Shown: positions 7,871-15,647 of the stretch, in pieces
Layout of the letters: the number at the start of each line of letters is the position of its first letter
How positions within the stretch are numbered: position 1 is the first letter of the stretch
Assembly: GCA_946185745.1 (NCBI GenBank)
Contig: CAMHKQ010000006.1
Coordinates: forward strand, 1 to 64,000
Length of the DNA stretch: 64,000 nt
Direction: 5' to 3'
Source: an uncultured Bacteroidales bacterium
GTDB taxonomy: Bacteria > Bacteroidota > Bacteroidia > Bacteroidales > UBA932
Notes under the pieces: model-generated
What the model saw: only the letters and a program-made list of their open reading frames with translations
The model's database searches: none
What the model was told of the DNA's origin: nothing
Position numbers and translations under genes: made by a program

Positions 7871-10255
7871 ATGAAAGAGAATAAAAACAAAGGTGTAAAC
7901 CTGGTTGATCTGTTTTTCTACCTGCTGTCCAACTGGTATTGGTTTGTACTTTGCATCGGCCTGTTTGTGGGCTTTGCCTATTACCGGTATTCCAAGATGC
8001 GGCATTTGTATGAAAGCGAAGCCACCATCATCATCAAAGACCCTTCCAATGCGCAGGTCGCAGCCCAGCTCACTACGTACAGCTCCCTGATTAACAGGGT
8101 GAGCATGTCCAATGAGATCCTTCAACTGCAGTCGAGGGGTATCATGTCGGAAGTCGTCCGTACCATTGACGCTGATATCGACTATCTGGTGAGGGACCGG
8201 CTGCGCGATGTGGAACTGTATTCCATGTCGCCTGTCAGGATGTTTATTCCCCGCGCAGGGGCTGATGCGATCGCTTTCCAATTGGAAGTGACGCCTGTTG
8301 ATGCGAATACCATTGACGTTAAAAATGGCGACAATCGGGCCAGGGTAGCATTGGGTGATACGGTGTCGGTATCCTCGCTGAAAGTGGTCTTCAACCCCAC
8401 ATCTGAATATGCAAACTATATTGGAACTCCCATTCGGATTCTCAAGAGCACGGTCGATGCCAGGGCCCGGCAATTGCTGTCCCGCCTTTCTATTATGCAG
8501 ACAGAGATGGATGGTTCCATCCTTGAACTCACACTCCGCGATTACTCGTTCCGGCGAGCCGACGATATCCTGAATACCCTGATTGATAAGTATAATGAAG
8601 ACGCCATACGTGAAAAGAACCGCATTGCCGTCAATACGGCAGCCTTTATCAACGAACGTCTGCTCATTATCGAGAATGAACTTGGGGAAGTGGAGCAGGA
8701 TATTGCCAAATTCAAAAGCGCCGAGCGAATCATCGACGTAAAGAGTGCTGCGGCCGATTATCTGAACGAGAGCAAGGAATATAGTGACGAACTGACCAAG
8801 GTGGCTTCCCGGATGGAAATGGCCAACTTTATCCGGAACTACCTTACATCCATGTTCCAGACCTATGAGACCATTCCCATCAACTCCGGCCTGGATGCAC
8901 CCCAGATAGATGAAGCTATTTCGCGCTACAATACTCTGGTCAGGGAAAGGGCTTCCTTGGTCCGCGCTTCCAGCGAACAGAGCCCGGCGGTGCTGCAGGC
9001 CAATGCCAACATCGACCTGGTCCGGAAGGAGATTCTGGATTACATCGGTGCCCTTATGGACAGCATGAACCGGGAGCGCGAAAAGCTGTCGGCCAAAGAA
9101 CGGGAATACCTGAACAAGTTCACTTCCATGCCTTCCAAGGCCCGGGAACTGCTCACCATCGAGCGCCAGCAGGGTATCAAGGAAACGCTTTATACCTTCC
9201 TCTTGAACAAGCGCGAGGAGAATGCCCTCACCCAGGCGATGGTGGACAACAATGCGCGCGTCATAGACTCTGCATCGTCCAGCTGGACCCCGGTATATCC
9301 TTCCAGGAACAAGATTCTTCTCCTTGCCCTTCTGGCCGGTCTGCTGCTGCCCGCCATCGTACTCATCCTCCTGACAGCCGCCGACACCCGCGTCCGTACG
9401 CGGAAAGACATAGAAGACGTGACCGAGATGCCGTTCCTCTCCGATCTTCCCGTCTCCAAGGAGAAAAAGAAGAAAAAAGGCGAGGAGGACAAGCTCACGA
9501 CCGCCTACAGCAACTCCAAGGCAAAGGCTTTCACAGAGGCCATGCGCCTGATGTGCACCAACATAGACTTCATGCGGCCGGAGAATTGCACTCACCCCGT
9601 GCTGGCGACGACTTCGTTCCAGACATCGGCGGGCAAGACCTTCGTGGCCACGAATATCGCCGCCTGCCTGGCCGATGCCAAGAAGAAGGTGGTGTTCGTG
9701 GACATGGACCTCCGCAAGCGTACCGCCTCCCAGTTCTTCTCCCTGAAGCACAAGACCAGGGGACTGTCCAACTACATATTCGATGAAGGGCTTACCCTTG
9801 ACGACATCCTCCACAAAGACGCTCTCAAGGGCGTGGACTTCATTCCCGCGGGCCACATCCCGCCGAACCCGGCCGAACTGCTGGGGCGCAAGCGTTTCGA
9901 GGAGCTGATTTCTACCCTTCGTGAAGAGTACGACTATGTAATTCTGGACGGCGTTCCCGTGAATGCGGTGGCCGACATGATGGTGGTGCAGAAGGTGGTG
10001 GACATGAACCTGTTCGTGATCCGCTGCGGCAAGATAGACCGCCGTGTGATGCCGGAACTGGACGTCATCTACAAGGAAGGACGCCTTAAAAACCCGTGCG
10101 TGGTGCTTAACGGCTCTGAATTCAAGCGCTCCTATGGCGGCTATGGTTACGGCTATGGCTACGGTTACGGCTATGGTTACGGTTATGGCTATGGTTACGG
10201 CTATGGCTATGGTTACGGAGAGAAGGAAGAAAAGGATGATAAGGAGAAAGACTGA
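7871..10255 (+). CDS. Wzc-like polysaccharide co-polymerase / BY-tyrosine kinase with Gly-Tyr tail
   Basis: A 794-residue fusion. A Wzz-type domain with membrane helices near residues 15-38 and 480-502 encloses a large coiled-coil periplasmic region (about 250-450). The cytoplasmic BY-kinase has a Walker A loop near 582-591 (SFQTSAGKTF), Walker A' at 608-617 (VFVDMDLRKR) and Walker B at 690-697 (VILDGVPV). The C-terminus (755-783) is YGG followed by 13 Tyr-Gly pairs, giving 14 tyrosines, then a charged end. Tyrosine clusters at this place are the autophosphorylation sites of the family, whose phosphorylation cycle controls chain length and export. This tail is exceptionally regular. The start is one base after the Wza-like gene stop, and the 3' end overlaps the next gene by one base. 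Confidence 0.93.
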   Translation: MKENKNKGVNLVDLFFYLLSNWYWFVLCIGLFVGFAYYRYSKMRHLYESEATIIIKDPSNAQVAAQLTTYSSLINRVSMSNEILQLQSRGIMSEVVRTIDADIDYLVRDRLRDVELYSMSPVRMFIPRAGADAIAFQLEVTPVDANTIDVKNGDNRARVALGDTVSVSSLKVVFNPTSEYANYIGTPIRILKSTVDARARQLLSRLSIMQTEMDGSILELTLRDYSFRRADDILNTLIDKYNEDAIREKNRIAVNTAAFINERLLIIENELGEVEQDIAKFKSAERIIDVKSAAADYLNESKEYSDELTKVASRMEMANFIRNYLTSMFQTYETIPINSGLDAPQIDEAISRYNTLVRERASLVRASSEQSPAVLQANANIDLVRKEILDYIGALMDSMNREREKLSAKEREYLNKFTSMPSKARELLTIERQQGIKETLYTFLLNKREENALTQAMVDNNARVIDSASSSWTPVYPSRNKILLLALLAGLLLPAIVLILLTAADTRVRTRKDIEDVTEMPFLSDLPVSKEKKKKKGEEDKLTTAYSNSKAKAFTEAMRLMCTNIDFMRPENCTHPVLATTSFQTSAGKTFVATNIAACLADAKKKVVFVDMDLRKRTASQFFSLKHKTRGLSNYIFDEGLTLDDILHKDALKGVDFIPAGHIPPNPAELLGRKRFEELISTLREEYDYVILDGVPVNAVADMMVVQKVVDMNLFVIRCGKIDRRVMPELDVIYKEGRLKNPCVVLNGSEFKRSYGGYGYGYGYGYGYGYGYGYGYGYGYGYGEKEEKDDKEKD
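10133..10219 (+). repeat. Hexanucleotide repeat coding the Tyr-Gly tail
   Basis: Repeating TA[TC]GG[CT] units in frame with the kinase gene. Gain or loss of one unit changes the tail by one Tyr-Gly pair without shifting the frame, so length variation among strains is expected. Synonymous differences (TAT/TAC, GGC/GGT) show it is not a perfectly fresh expansion. Confidence 0.9.
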
Positions 10256-10650
10256 TGAAGATAGCTGTAGATTTTGACGGAACCATCGTCGAGCACGCGT
10301 ATCCCAAGATAGGGAAGGAACGCCCGTTCGCCATCGAAACCCTGAAATCGCTGGCCGGCGAGGGGATAAAACTGATCCTCTGGACCGCCAGGGAGGGCGA
10401 ACTGCTGGAGGAAGCGGTGGAATACTGCAGGAAACGGGGGCTGGAATTCTACGCCGTCAACAGCAGCACTCCGGAAGAGGATCTTTTCCACGACAGGAAC
10501 CGCACGTCCAAGGTGCTGGCCGATATCTATATCGACGATCGCAACCTGGGCGGCATTCCCGACTGGGGAGAAATCTACGAAATGGTGATGGGGGCCCGAA
10601 CCCATGTGAAAAGAAAACGTCCATGGTGGAAAAGAATCTTTCGCCGTTAG
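10255..10650 (+). CDS. Small HAD-superfamily protein (BT0820-like)
   Basis: A 131-residue, HAD-like fold without a large cap domain. The nucleophile motif is DFDGT (Asp6, Asp8), the second motif is LWTAREGE (about 42-49), and the third is the acidic DDRNLGG near residue 97. It resembles small Bacteroidales HAD proteins found with polysaccharide genes; phosphatase activity is likely but the substrate is unknown. A sugar-phosphate step is a reasonable guess from context. The ATG overlaps the kinase stop (TGATG), and the 3' end overlaps the next gene by 28 bases. Confidence 0.8.
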   Translation: MKIAVDFDGTIVEHAYPKIGKERPFAIETLKSLAGEGIKLILWTAREGELLEEAVEYCRKRGLEFYAVNSSTPEEDLFHDRNRTSKVLADIYIDDRNLGGIPDWGEIYEMVMGARTHVKRKRPWWKRIFRR

Positions 10651-11648
10651 AAGAGATATTCTTTGAACTGATACGGGCAGGGCTGCACGGCCGCACTCCG
10701 TCCATTCCGCAGGACATCTCCCCGGAGGATTGGGGGCGCCTGCTGACCCTGGCCAAAAAGCAGAGCGTGACGGGACTCCTCTTCCGGGGAGTCTCGTTCT
10801 GTGGGGAAGGGTATCCCTTGCCTGAGCAGATCCTGTTCCGCCTGGTGGCGGAGGATGACAGGGTGGAGCGGACCGGTGAAAAGCTGAAGCAGGCGTCGGA
10901 CGGCCTGTCTCTCACGCTCTCATCGGCCGGACTTCATCCCATAGTGCTGAAAGGGGCGACGGTGGCGGCCTGGTATCCCGTGCCTTCGCAGCGGGAGTAC
11001 GGCGACATAGACGTTTATCTGCCACCGGAGGAGTTCGACAAGGCTACGGAAGTCCTCGGCATGCCTGTCTCCAAGGCTCCGGACGGGAGTCTGCATTATC
11101 AGTGGCAGGGAGTGGACGTGGATCTGCACCGGCGTTATTTCGACCTCCACCTTCCGGACCGGCGACTTCCCGTTCCGGGTACGCCTGAGGCCACTCTGCT
11201 GATGCTGTCGGCCCACGTAATGAAGCATGCCGTGGGTGCGGGCGTAGGGCTCAGGCAGTGTATCGACATGGCCGTGGCATATGAGCACTTGGGGCCGCAA
11301 GTGGCCACGGAGCGCCTGGAAAGCGTTTACCGGGACAGCGGAACCCTGAGGTGGAACCGCCTGCTTTCGGCATTCATAGAGAAGTATCTGGATTTCCACC
11401 CGGCTTTCGGGGGAGAGGGGACTTGTCCCGATGCCCTGCTGAAGATAGTCCGGGAAGGCGGCAACTTCGGCCATCATGCCGGGGGAAGGCTGGATGCAAT
11501 AAACAAATCGGCCCTTCGAAGAAAGGCCGATACATTGTTGCGCTTTGTCAAACGGGCGCCGTTTTCCCTGAAATACGCTGCCTGGGAAACCATCCGTTCG
11601 GTATTGTCCCTGGCAGGGGGTAACCATGCGCCTTACCAGCGTATGTAG
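10623..11648 (+). CDS. NTP_transf_5 family putative nucleotidyltransferase
   Basis: A 341-residue protein of the uncharacterised nucleotidyltransferase family. The core segment VLKGATVAAWYP is followed by YGDIDVYL, the acidic Asp-x-Asp metal-binding strand of polymerase-beta-type nucleotidyltransferases, near residues 120-127, and by GVDVDLHRRYFD. Members often close polysaccharide operons in Bacteroidota; the substrate is unknown. It overlaps the HAD gene, so they may act together. The last 16 bases overlap the convergent porin gene, marking the end of this operon. The ATG at 10623 is the first suitable start. Confidence 0.8.
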   Translation: MVEKNLSPLEEIFFELIRAGLHGRTPSIPQDISPEDWGRLLTLAKKQSVTGLLFRGVSFCGEGYPLPEQILFRLVAEDDRVERTGEKLKQASDGLSLTLSSAGLHPIVLKGATVAAWYPVPSQREYGDIDVYLPPEEFDKATEVLGMPVSKAPDGSLHYQWQGVDVDLHRRYFDLHLPDRRLPVPGTPEATLLMLSAHVMKHAVGAGVGLRQCIDMAVAYEHLGPQVATERLESVYRDSGTLRWNRLLSAFIEKYLDFHPAFGGEGTCPDALLKIVREGGNFGHHAGGRLDAINKSALRRKADTLLRFVKRAPFSLKYAAWETIRSVLSLAGGNHAPYQRM

Positions 11649-12673
11649 GTCTGGAGCCAGATCTCGTTGTAGTTCGGGCTGGAGAGGACGCGGTCGTTGT
11701 GGTGGCGGTACTCCAGCTGGAAGTTGAGGTTCTTGTGCAGGCGGAAGTTGGCCGCTGCGGAATACATGTCGTGGCTCTTGGCTGAAGTGCCGTCCACGCG
11801 GAATTCATCCCATTTTACATATATCTTGAGCCAGTCGGCGACAGGGATGCCTGCGGTTACGTAGAGGGCGTCGGAAGCGCCGCTCTCTTTCTTTTCACCG
11901 CCGATGGCGGTTGCGTATTCGGCACGCAGGGTCCAGTTGTTCACGTCGTACTTCAGACCGGCGCTCACGCGCTCGCGCTTGAGTTCGGTTCCGGAACCGT
12001 TGGTCCAGGTGCCCTTCCATCCGAATGCACCTACATACAGACCCTTGATGGGCTGGAACTGAATGGTTCCGATGAGGTCTTTGTTCTTGTTGGCATCGAC
12101 CGCGTTGATGCCCTGGCCGTTGTAAAGGCCGAGCTGATAGTGAACGAGGCGGTGCTGGTCTTTTCCGATGGGGAGAAGGTCTCCCTGGATCTGGATGCCC
12201 TGGTCGCGTCCGCCCATGTTGGCTTCACCGAGACGGTCGCCCATGCCGGCAAACTTCTGGACGAGCAGCGAGAAATCGCCCACGCCGACGTCCCAGGGGT
12301 TCATGGGGTTCTCGAAGGTGAAGGCCCTCTTGAACTGACCCATCTTGACGGAGAACTCCTTGAACCTGGCCCACTCGATGAAGTAGTCCTTCACGTGGGG
12401 GGTGCCGCCGCCGGCCTGGAACTGCACGCGGTAGTTGAATTCGCCGAAGATGCTGCCGTCCACGTAGGCGCGGATGAGCCTGAGGCCGAATCCGGGGCCG
12501 CCGTTGGCGCCTTCCTTGTCGCTGTACTTATAGGAGCCTATGATGTATGCACCCACTTTGGGAGTGCTCATGAAGCCTGTCTGCTTGTAGCCGTAGTCGG
12601 CTTTGGCCTCTTCCTGGGCAAAGGCCGAAAGGCAAAGGACAATGGAAGCTGCGATTGCAAGTAATTTTTTCAT
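11633..12673 (-). CDS. Phosphate-selective porin O/P family outer-membrane protein
   Basis: Signal peptide at residues 1-19 (cleavage near AFA-Q), then a 16-strand-type barrel with alternating aromatic/polar strands: GPGFGLRLIRAYVDG, FNYRVQFQAGG, KMGQFKRAFTFENPM, typical of the OprO/OprP family. It ends on an aromatic strand (NEIWLQTYIRW) with the C-terminal aromatic residue needed by the BAM complex. Length 346 is normal. Expected role: diffusion of anions or other small solutes through the outer membrane; phosphate selectivity is not proven. A TATATTTG element lies 42 bases upstream of the start. Confidence 0.88.
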   Translation of the reverse strand: MKKLLAIAASIVLCLSAFAQEEAKADYGYKQTGFMSTPKVGAYIIGSYKYSDKEGANGGPGFGLRLIRAYVDGSIFGEFNYRVQFQAGGGTPHVKDYFIEWARFKEFSVKMGQFKRAFTFENPMNPWDVGVGDFSLLVQKFAGMGDRLGEANMGGRDQGIQIQGDLLPIGKDQHRLVHYQLGLYNGQGINAVDANKNKDLIGTIQFQPIKGLYVGAFGWKGTWTNGSGTELKRERVSAGLKYDVNNWTLRAEYATAIGGEKKESGASDALYVTAGIPVADWLKIYVKWDEFRVDGTSAKSHDMYSAAANFRLHKNLNFQLEYRHHNDRVLSSPNYNEIWLQTYIRW

Positions 12674-12714
12674 GATGTTATAAGTAGTAATAGGTTTTAC
12701 AATATTTCAACTTA

Positions 12715-12722
12715 CAAATATA
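12715..12722 (-). promoter_or_regulatory. Predicted -7 element of the porin gene
   Basis: On the minus strand the bases read TATATTTG, matching TAnnTTTG, about 42 bases before the porin ATG. I see no clear -33 element. It lies just past the terminator of the preceding transcript. Confidence 0.5.
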
Positions 12723-12724
12723 AC

Positions 12725-12761
12725 AAAAAAAGAGGATGACTTTGAGTCTCCCTCTTTTTTT
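12725..12761 (-). terminator. Rho-independent terminator after tRNA-Pro
   Basis: AAAAAAGAGG pairs with CCTCTTTTTT around an inner GACT-TTG-AGTC hairpin; on the minus strand the stem ends in a run of T. It closes the tRNA-Glu/rpsT/tRNA-Pro transcript before the porin promoter. Confidence 0.75.
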
Positions 12762-12764
12762 GTG

Positions 12765-12837
12765 TCGGGATGAGCTGACTCGAACAGCCGACCCCTACGT
12801 CCCGAACGTAGTGCGCTACCAACTGCGCTACATCCCG
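12765..12837 (-). tRNA. tRNA-Pro (anticodon CGG)
   Basis: Minus strand folds as a cloverleaf: acceptor CGGGATG with CATCCCG, anticodon stem CTACG/CGTAG around loop TTCGGGA, T-loop TTCGAGT. The anticodon CGG reads CCG. The 3' CCA is not encoded. It lies 36 bases after rpsT and is probably cotranscribed with it. Confidence 0.95.
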
Positions 12838-12873
12838 AAAAGAAACGCGGGCCGAAACCCGCGCCCTTTATTT

Positions 12874-13158
12874 TTACGACAACTTGTTGATGTACAACTG
12901 AATACCGCTCTTGAGGTTGTTAGCCTTGTTCTTGTGGATGACACCGATCTTCGCGAGCTTGTCGATCATTGCGTAGACCTTGGGTGCATCTGCCTGGGCA
13001 GCGGCCTTGTCGGTTGTGGTGCGGATTGCACGGATTGCATTGCGGGTTGTCTTTGCATAATAACGGTTATGCAGCCGGCGCCTTTCGCCCTGGCGATTGG
13101 CCTTCTCAGCTGAAGCATTCTTCTTAGCTGGCTCTTTTGCGTTTGAAGCGTTTGCCAT
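12874..13158 (-). CDS. rpsT: 30S ribosomal protein bS20
   Basis: A 94-residue, strongly basic, helical protein with typical bS20 segments: [20 protein letters not shown], then IRTTTDKAA and [20 protein letters not shown]. It binds 16S rRNA near the 5' domain and helix 44 in small-subunit assembly. A longer Ala/Lys-rich N-terminus is usual in Bacteroidota. It lies between tRNA-Glu and tRNA-Pro on the same strand and shares the promoter before tRNA-Glu. No Shine-Dalgarno sequence is visible. Confidence 0.97.
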   Translation of the reverse strand: MANASNAKEPAKKNASAEKANRQGERRRLHNRYYAKTTRNAIRAIRTTTDKAAAQADAPKVYAMIDKLAKIGVIHKNKANNLKSGIQLYINKLS

Positions 13159-13184
13159 TGTATTACTTTTTTATATTTTTTTCG

Positions 13185-13256
13185 TAGTGGGTAGGAGAAT
13201 CGAACTCCTATTGCAGGAATGAAAATCCTGAGTACTAACCGTTATACGAACCCACC
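13185..13256 (-). tRNA. tRNA-Glu (anticodon TTC)
   Basis: Minus strand folds as a cloverleaf: acceptor GGTGGGT with ACCCACT (first pair G-U), anticodon stem CAGGA/TCCTG around TTTTCAT, T-loop TTCGATT. Anticodon TTC reads GAA and GAG. CCA is not encoded. It lies 26 bases upstream of rpsT. Confidence 0.95.
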
Positions 13257-13273
13257 AATCCAAATAAGGGATG

Positions 13274-13304
13274 CAAAGGTAGAAATAATTTCTGATTTGT
13301 CAAA
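13274..13304 (-). promoter_or_regulatory. Predicted promoter of the tRNA-Glu/rpsT/tRNA-Pro transcript
   Basis: On the minus strand: TTTG (13304-13301), 19 bases, TACCTTTG (13281-13274). This is an exact TTTG-N19-TAnnTTTG match 18 bases before tRNA-Glu, just beyond the DUF4837 gene. Confidence 0.75.
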
Positions 13305-14303
13305 TTATTTTTCAGCTTTCTTTTCTTCATTCCATTCCCAGGAGTAAAGAAGCGACTCTACCTGGCGCAAATACTGCCTCTTGTCGTACTTGGGAGCGTA
13401 CAGGAAAGCCTCGGTTACGATTATGTCCTTTCCGTCCCTGCTGTAGAACGAGTGCGACACGAAGGGCCCTGCCATGTAATCGTTCTCGACCTCCCACCAG
13501 CCGCGCACCTGGGCGAAATCGCGTCCGTTATACTTTATATACTCGATATAGGGCTCCGGAATCTGGCCGGTGGTCATGTAGGTATTCTCGAACATTCCGG
13601 GAACGTTGGCCTTGAGGATGGCGTTGCGGTGTGCCACTATCTTGTCGAGCTTGAGCGGGTCTTCGTCTGCGGGATACCTGTAGATGAGCACCGCCTGGTT
13701 GGTGTACTGCTTCTCGTCGGCGATCCACACGAAATCGGAGGTCTTCTTCTTGAGGCTGTAGCCGATGGGGAAGTGGGGGGAACCGCCGAAAATCTCGGAC
13801 ACCTGCTGGGCGAGCTGCCTCTCCTCATAATGCATGGTGTTGGATATCACCCTGTTACGCTCGGCCTGCTCGATATAGGAGGTGATCTTGGCGTTGTTGT
13901 CCTTGAGCAGGTTCAGGGCGTCCTCGGAAGTGGCCGCGGAGATGTATACCAGGCACTGGGGGGTAGCCCATTTGTCCTTCACGAGCTTCACCGTGCTCTC
14001 GCTGACCTGCGGGTCCACGTCGAAGTATACTATGTTCCGGTGAATCTTGAACAGGTTCACGAAGTCGCCCGGGATGATGTTCACCAGCGTGTAGAGGGGC
14101 TCCCTCAGGGGAAGCCAGGGGCAGTCCGCGGCGAGGATGTCGCGTGCGGCGTTGCCGAGCGCCCCTTCCCAGTCGGCCTTGGTCATGACGACTATCACTT
14201 CTCCGGCCTTGCCGCTGACATTGGGCAGGAGGACTCCCTTGCGGTTGCCGCAGGAGGTGAAGAGCGCGAGCGCTGCAAGCAGGATTGCTGTTAACTTTTT
14301 CAT
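13305..14303 (-). CDS. DUF4837 family lipoprotein
   Basis: A 332-residue protein with a lipoprotein signal (MKKLTAILLAALALFTSC, Cys18). The body matches the Bacteroidota-specific DUF4837 family: GEVIVVMTKADWEG near the start, an EPLYTLVNIIP segment, and RGWWEVENDYMAGPFV near residue 270. Function is unknown. It should be anchored in the periplasmic leaflet or at the surface. It starts eight bases after the rseP stop and is probably the last gene of the M23-like/dxr/rseP/DUF4837 operon, which hints at an envelope role. Confidence 0.85.
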   Translation of the reverse strand: MKKLTAILLAALALFTSCGNRKGVLLPNVSGKAGEVIVVMTKADWEGALGNAARDILAADCPWLPLREPLYTLVNIIPGDFVNLFKIHRNIVYFDVDPQVSESTVKLVKDKWATPQCLVYISAATSEDALNLLKDNNAKITSYIEQAERNRVISNTMHYEERQLAQQVSEIFGGSPHFPIGYSLKKKTSDFVWIADEKQYTNQAVLIYRYPADEDPLKLDKIVAHRNAILKANVPGMFENTYMTTGQIPEPYIEYIKYNGRDFAQVRGWWEVENDYMAGPFVSHSFYSRDGKDIIVTEAFLYAPKYDKRQYLRQVESLLYSWEWNEEKKAEK

Positions 14304-14310
14304 ACTATTC

Positions 14311-15645
14311 TTATTTTATCAATCTTCCTATGTCGTTTCCGAAGGCCAGCATCATGAGCGCCAGGAGCAGGATCATGCCCACCCACTGGGCTATGATCAT
14401 GAAGCGGTCGGATGGTTTTCGGCCCGATATTATTTCATAAAAGGTGAAGAGGATGTGGCCGCCGTCCAGCCCGGGTATAGGCAGCAGGTTCATCACGCCG
14501 AGCATTATGCTGAGCAGGGCGAGGATGTACATGAAGCGGTACCAGTCCCAAACCGACGGGAAGACCTGCCCTATGGCGATGAAGCTGCCCACGGACTTGT
14601 ACGCCCCGGTGCTGGGATTCGCGAGCAGCCGGAGGTCGTCCACGTAGCCGGAGATCATCTCTCCGGTCATGCGCAGGCCTGCGGGGATGGCCTGGAGCAC
14701 GTTGTAGTGCTGATTCACCACGGATGGAGTGTGCATGAACACGCCGATACGCCCGGTGCTGTCCACCTGGACCGGCACCTGGAGGGTGTCGGCGCCGCGG
14801 ACTACCGTAGCCGGAACAGTCCGGCCGGAAAGGGAGGCGAGCACGACCCTGGAATCCTGCAGGAATGAGACCTCCTGCCCGTCGAATGCGATTATATGGT
14901 CTCCTTTGAGCAGGGCCTTGTTGGCGCTTTCGGCCGAAACGGAGTCCACCACGAAGGGTATGGCCAGGTCGAACATGAGTTCGGAATTCAGGATTTCGTC
15001 CGTCATGTTCCGGTCGATGTAGAGCGTGAGGGTGTCGCCGTCGCGCAGGACGGTGGCCTTCTTGACGCCGCGGCGGGCCAGGTCGGCCTGAAGGGTGCCG
15101 AAATTCTGCGGCTTGTAGTCGTCGAGGGCGAGGATTTCGTCGCCGGCGCGGAATCCCATCTGTTCGGCCAGTTTGTTGGGGTAGATCTTCGCGCCCTCGT
15201 TGCTCACGTAACTGTCGCCCCAGATGGCCATTATGGAAATGAATACGATGACGGCGAAGATGAAGTTGTAGAGCACGCCCCCCGACATTACCAGCAGGCG
15301 CTGCCACGGGTTGTGGGTGCGGAACTCCCAGGGCTGGGGCTCGCGCTTCAGCTGATCCGTGTCCAGGCTTTCGTCTATCATTCCGGCAATCTTGCAGTAG
15401 CCTCCGAGCGGCAGCCAGCCTATTCCGTATTCGGTCTCTTTTTCAAGGGCTTTGGGGAACAGCTTTGTGAACCAGCGGGAGCGCTTCGAGCTGAAGATGA
15501 ACTTTCCGCCGGCGTCGAAGAAGAGGAAAAACTTCTCAACCCGGATATGGAATATCTTGGCGAAGGTATAGTGCCCCAGCTCGTGGAATACGATGAGTAT
15601 GGAAAGTGCAAGGATTACTTGCAGGACTTTCATTAAAACGGCCAT
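14311..15645 (-). CDS. rseP: RseP-type site-2 membrane metalloprotease
   Basis: M50-family intramembrane protease of 444 residues. The first helix holds the zinc site HELGH (His21-Glu22, His25). Two PDZ-like regions lie in the centre (GFRAGDEILALDDYKP and ALLKGDHIIAFDGQ), and a C-terminal helix has the third zinc ligand in NLLPIPGLDGGHILF. RseP cleaves anti-sigma factors and leftover signal peptides within the inner membrane. It follows dxr by two bases, a coupling common in bacteria. The full length and all catalytic residues are present. Confidence 0.95.
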   Translation of the reverse strand: MAVLMKVLQVILALSILIVFHELGHYTFAKIFHIRVEKFFLFFDAGGKFIFSSKRSRWFTKLFPKALEKETEYGIGWLPLGGYCKIAGMIDESLDTDQLKREPQPWEFRTHNPWQRLLVMSGGVLYNFIFAVIVFISIMAIWGDSYVSNEGAKIYPNKLAEQMGFRAGDEILALDDYKPQNFGTLQADLARRGVKKATVLRDGDTLTLYIDRNMTDEILNSELMFDLAIPFVVDSVSAESANKALLKGDHIIAFDGQEVSFLQDSRVVLASLSGRTVPATVVRGADTLQVPVQVDSTGRIGVFMHTPSVVNQHYNVLQAIPAGLRMTGEMISGYVDDLRLLANPSTGAYKSVGSFIAIGQVFPSVWDWYRFMYILALLSIMLGVMNLLPIPGLDGGHILFTFYEIISGRKPSDRFMIIAQWVGMILLLALMMLAFGNDIGRLIK

Positions 15646-15647
15646 TT

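Noticed and set aside
7859..9856. 665-codon open frame antisense to the tyrosine kinase gene
   Set aside because: It mirrors the kinase gene and arises from high GC in third codon positions; the kinase has complete motifs and the antisense product has none.
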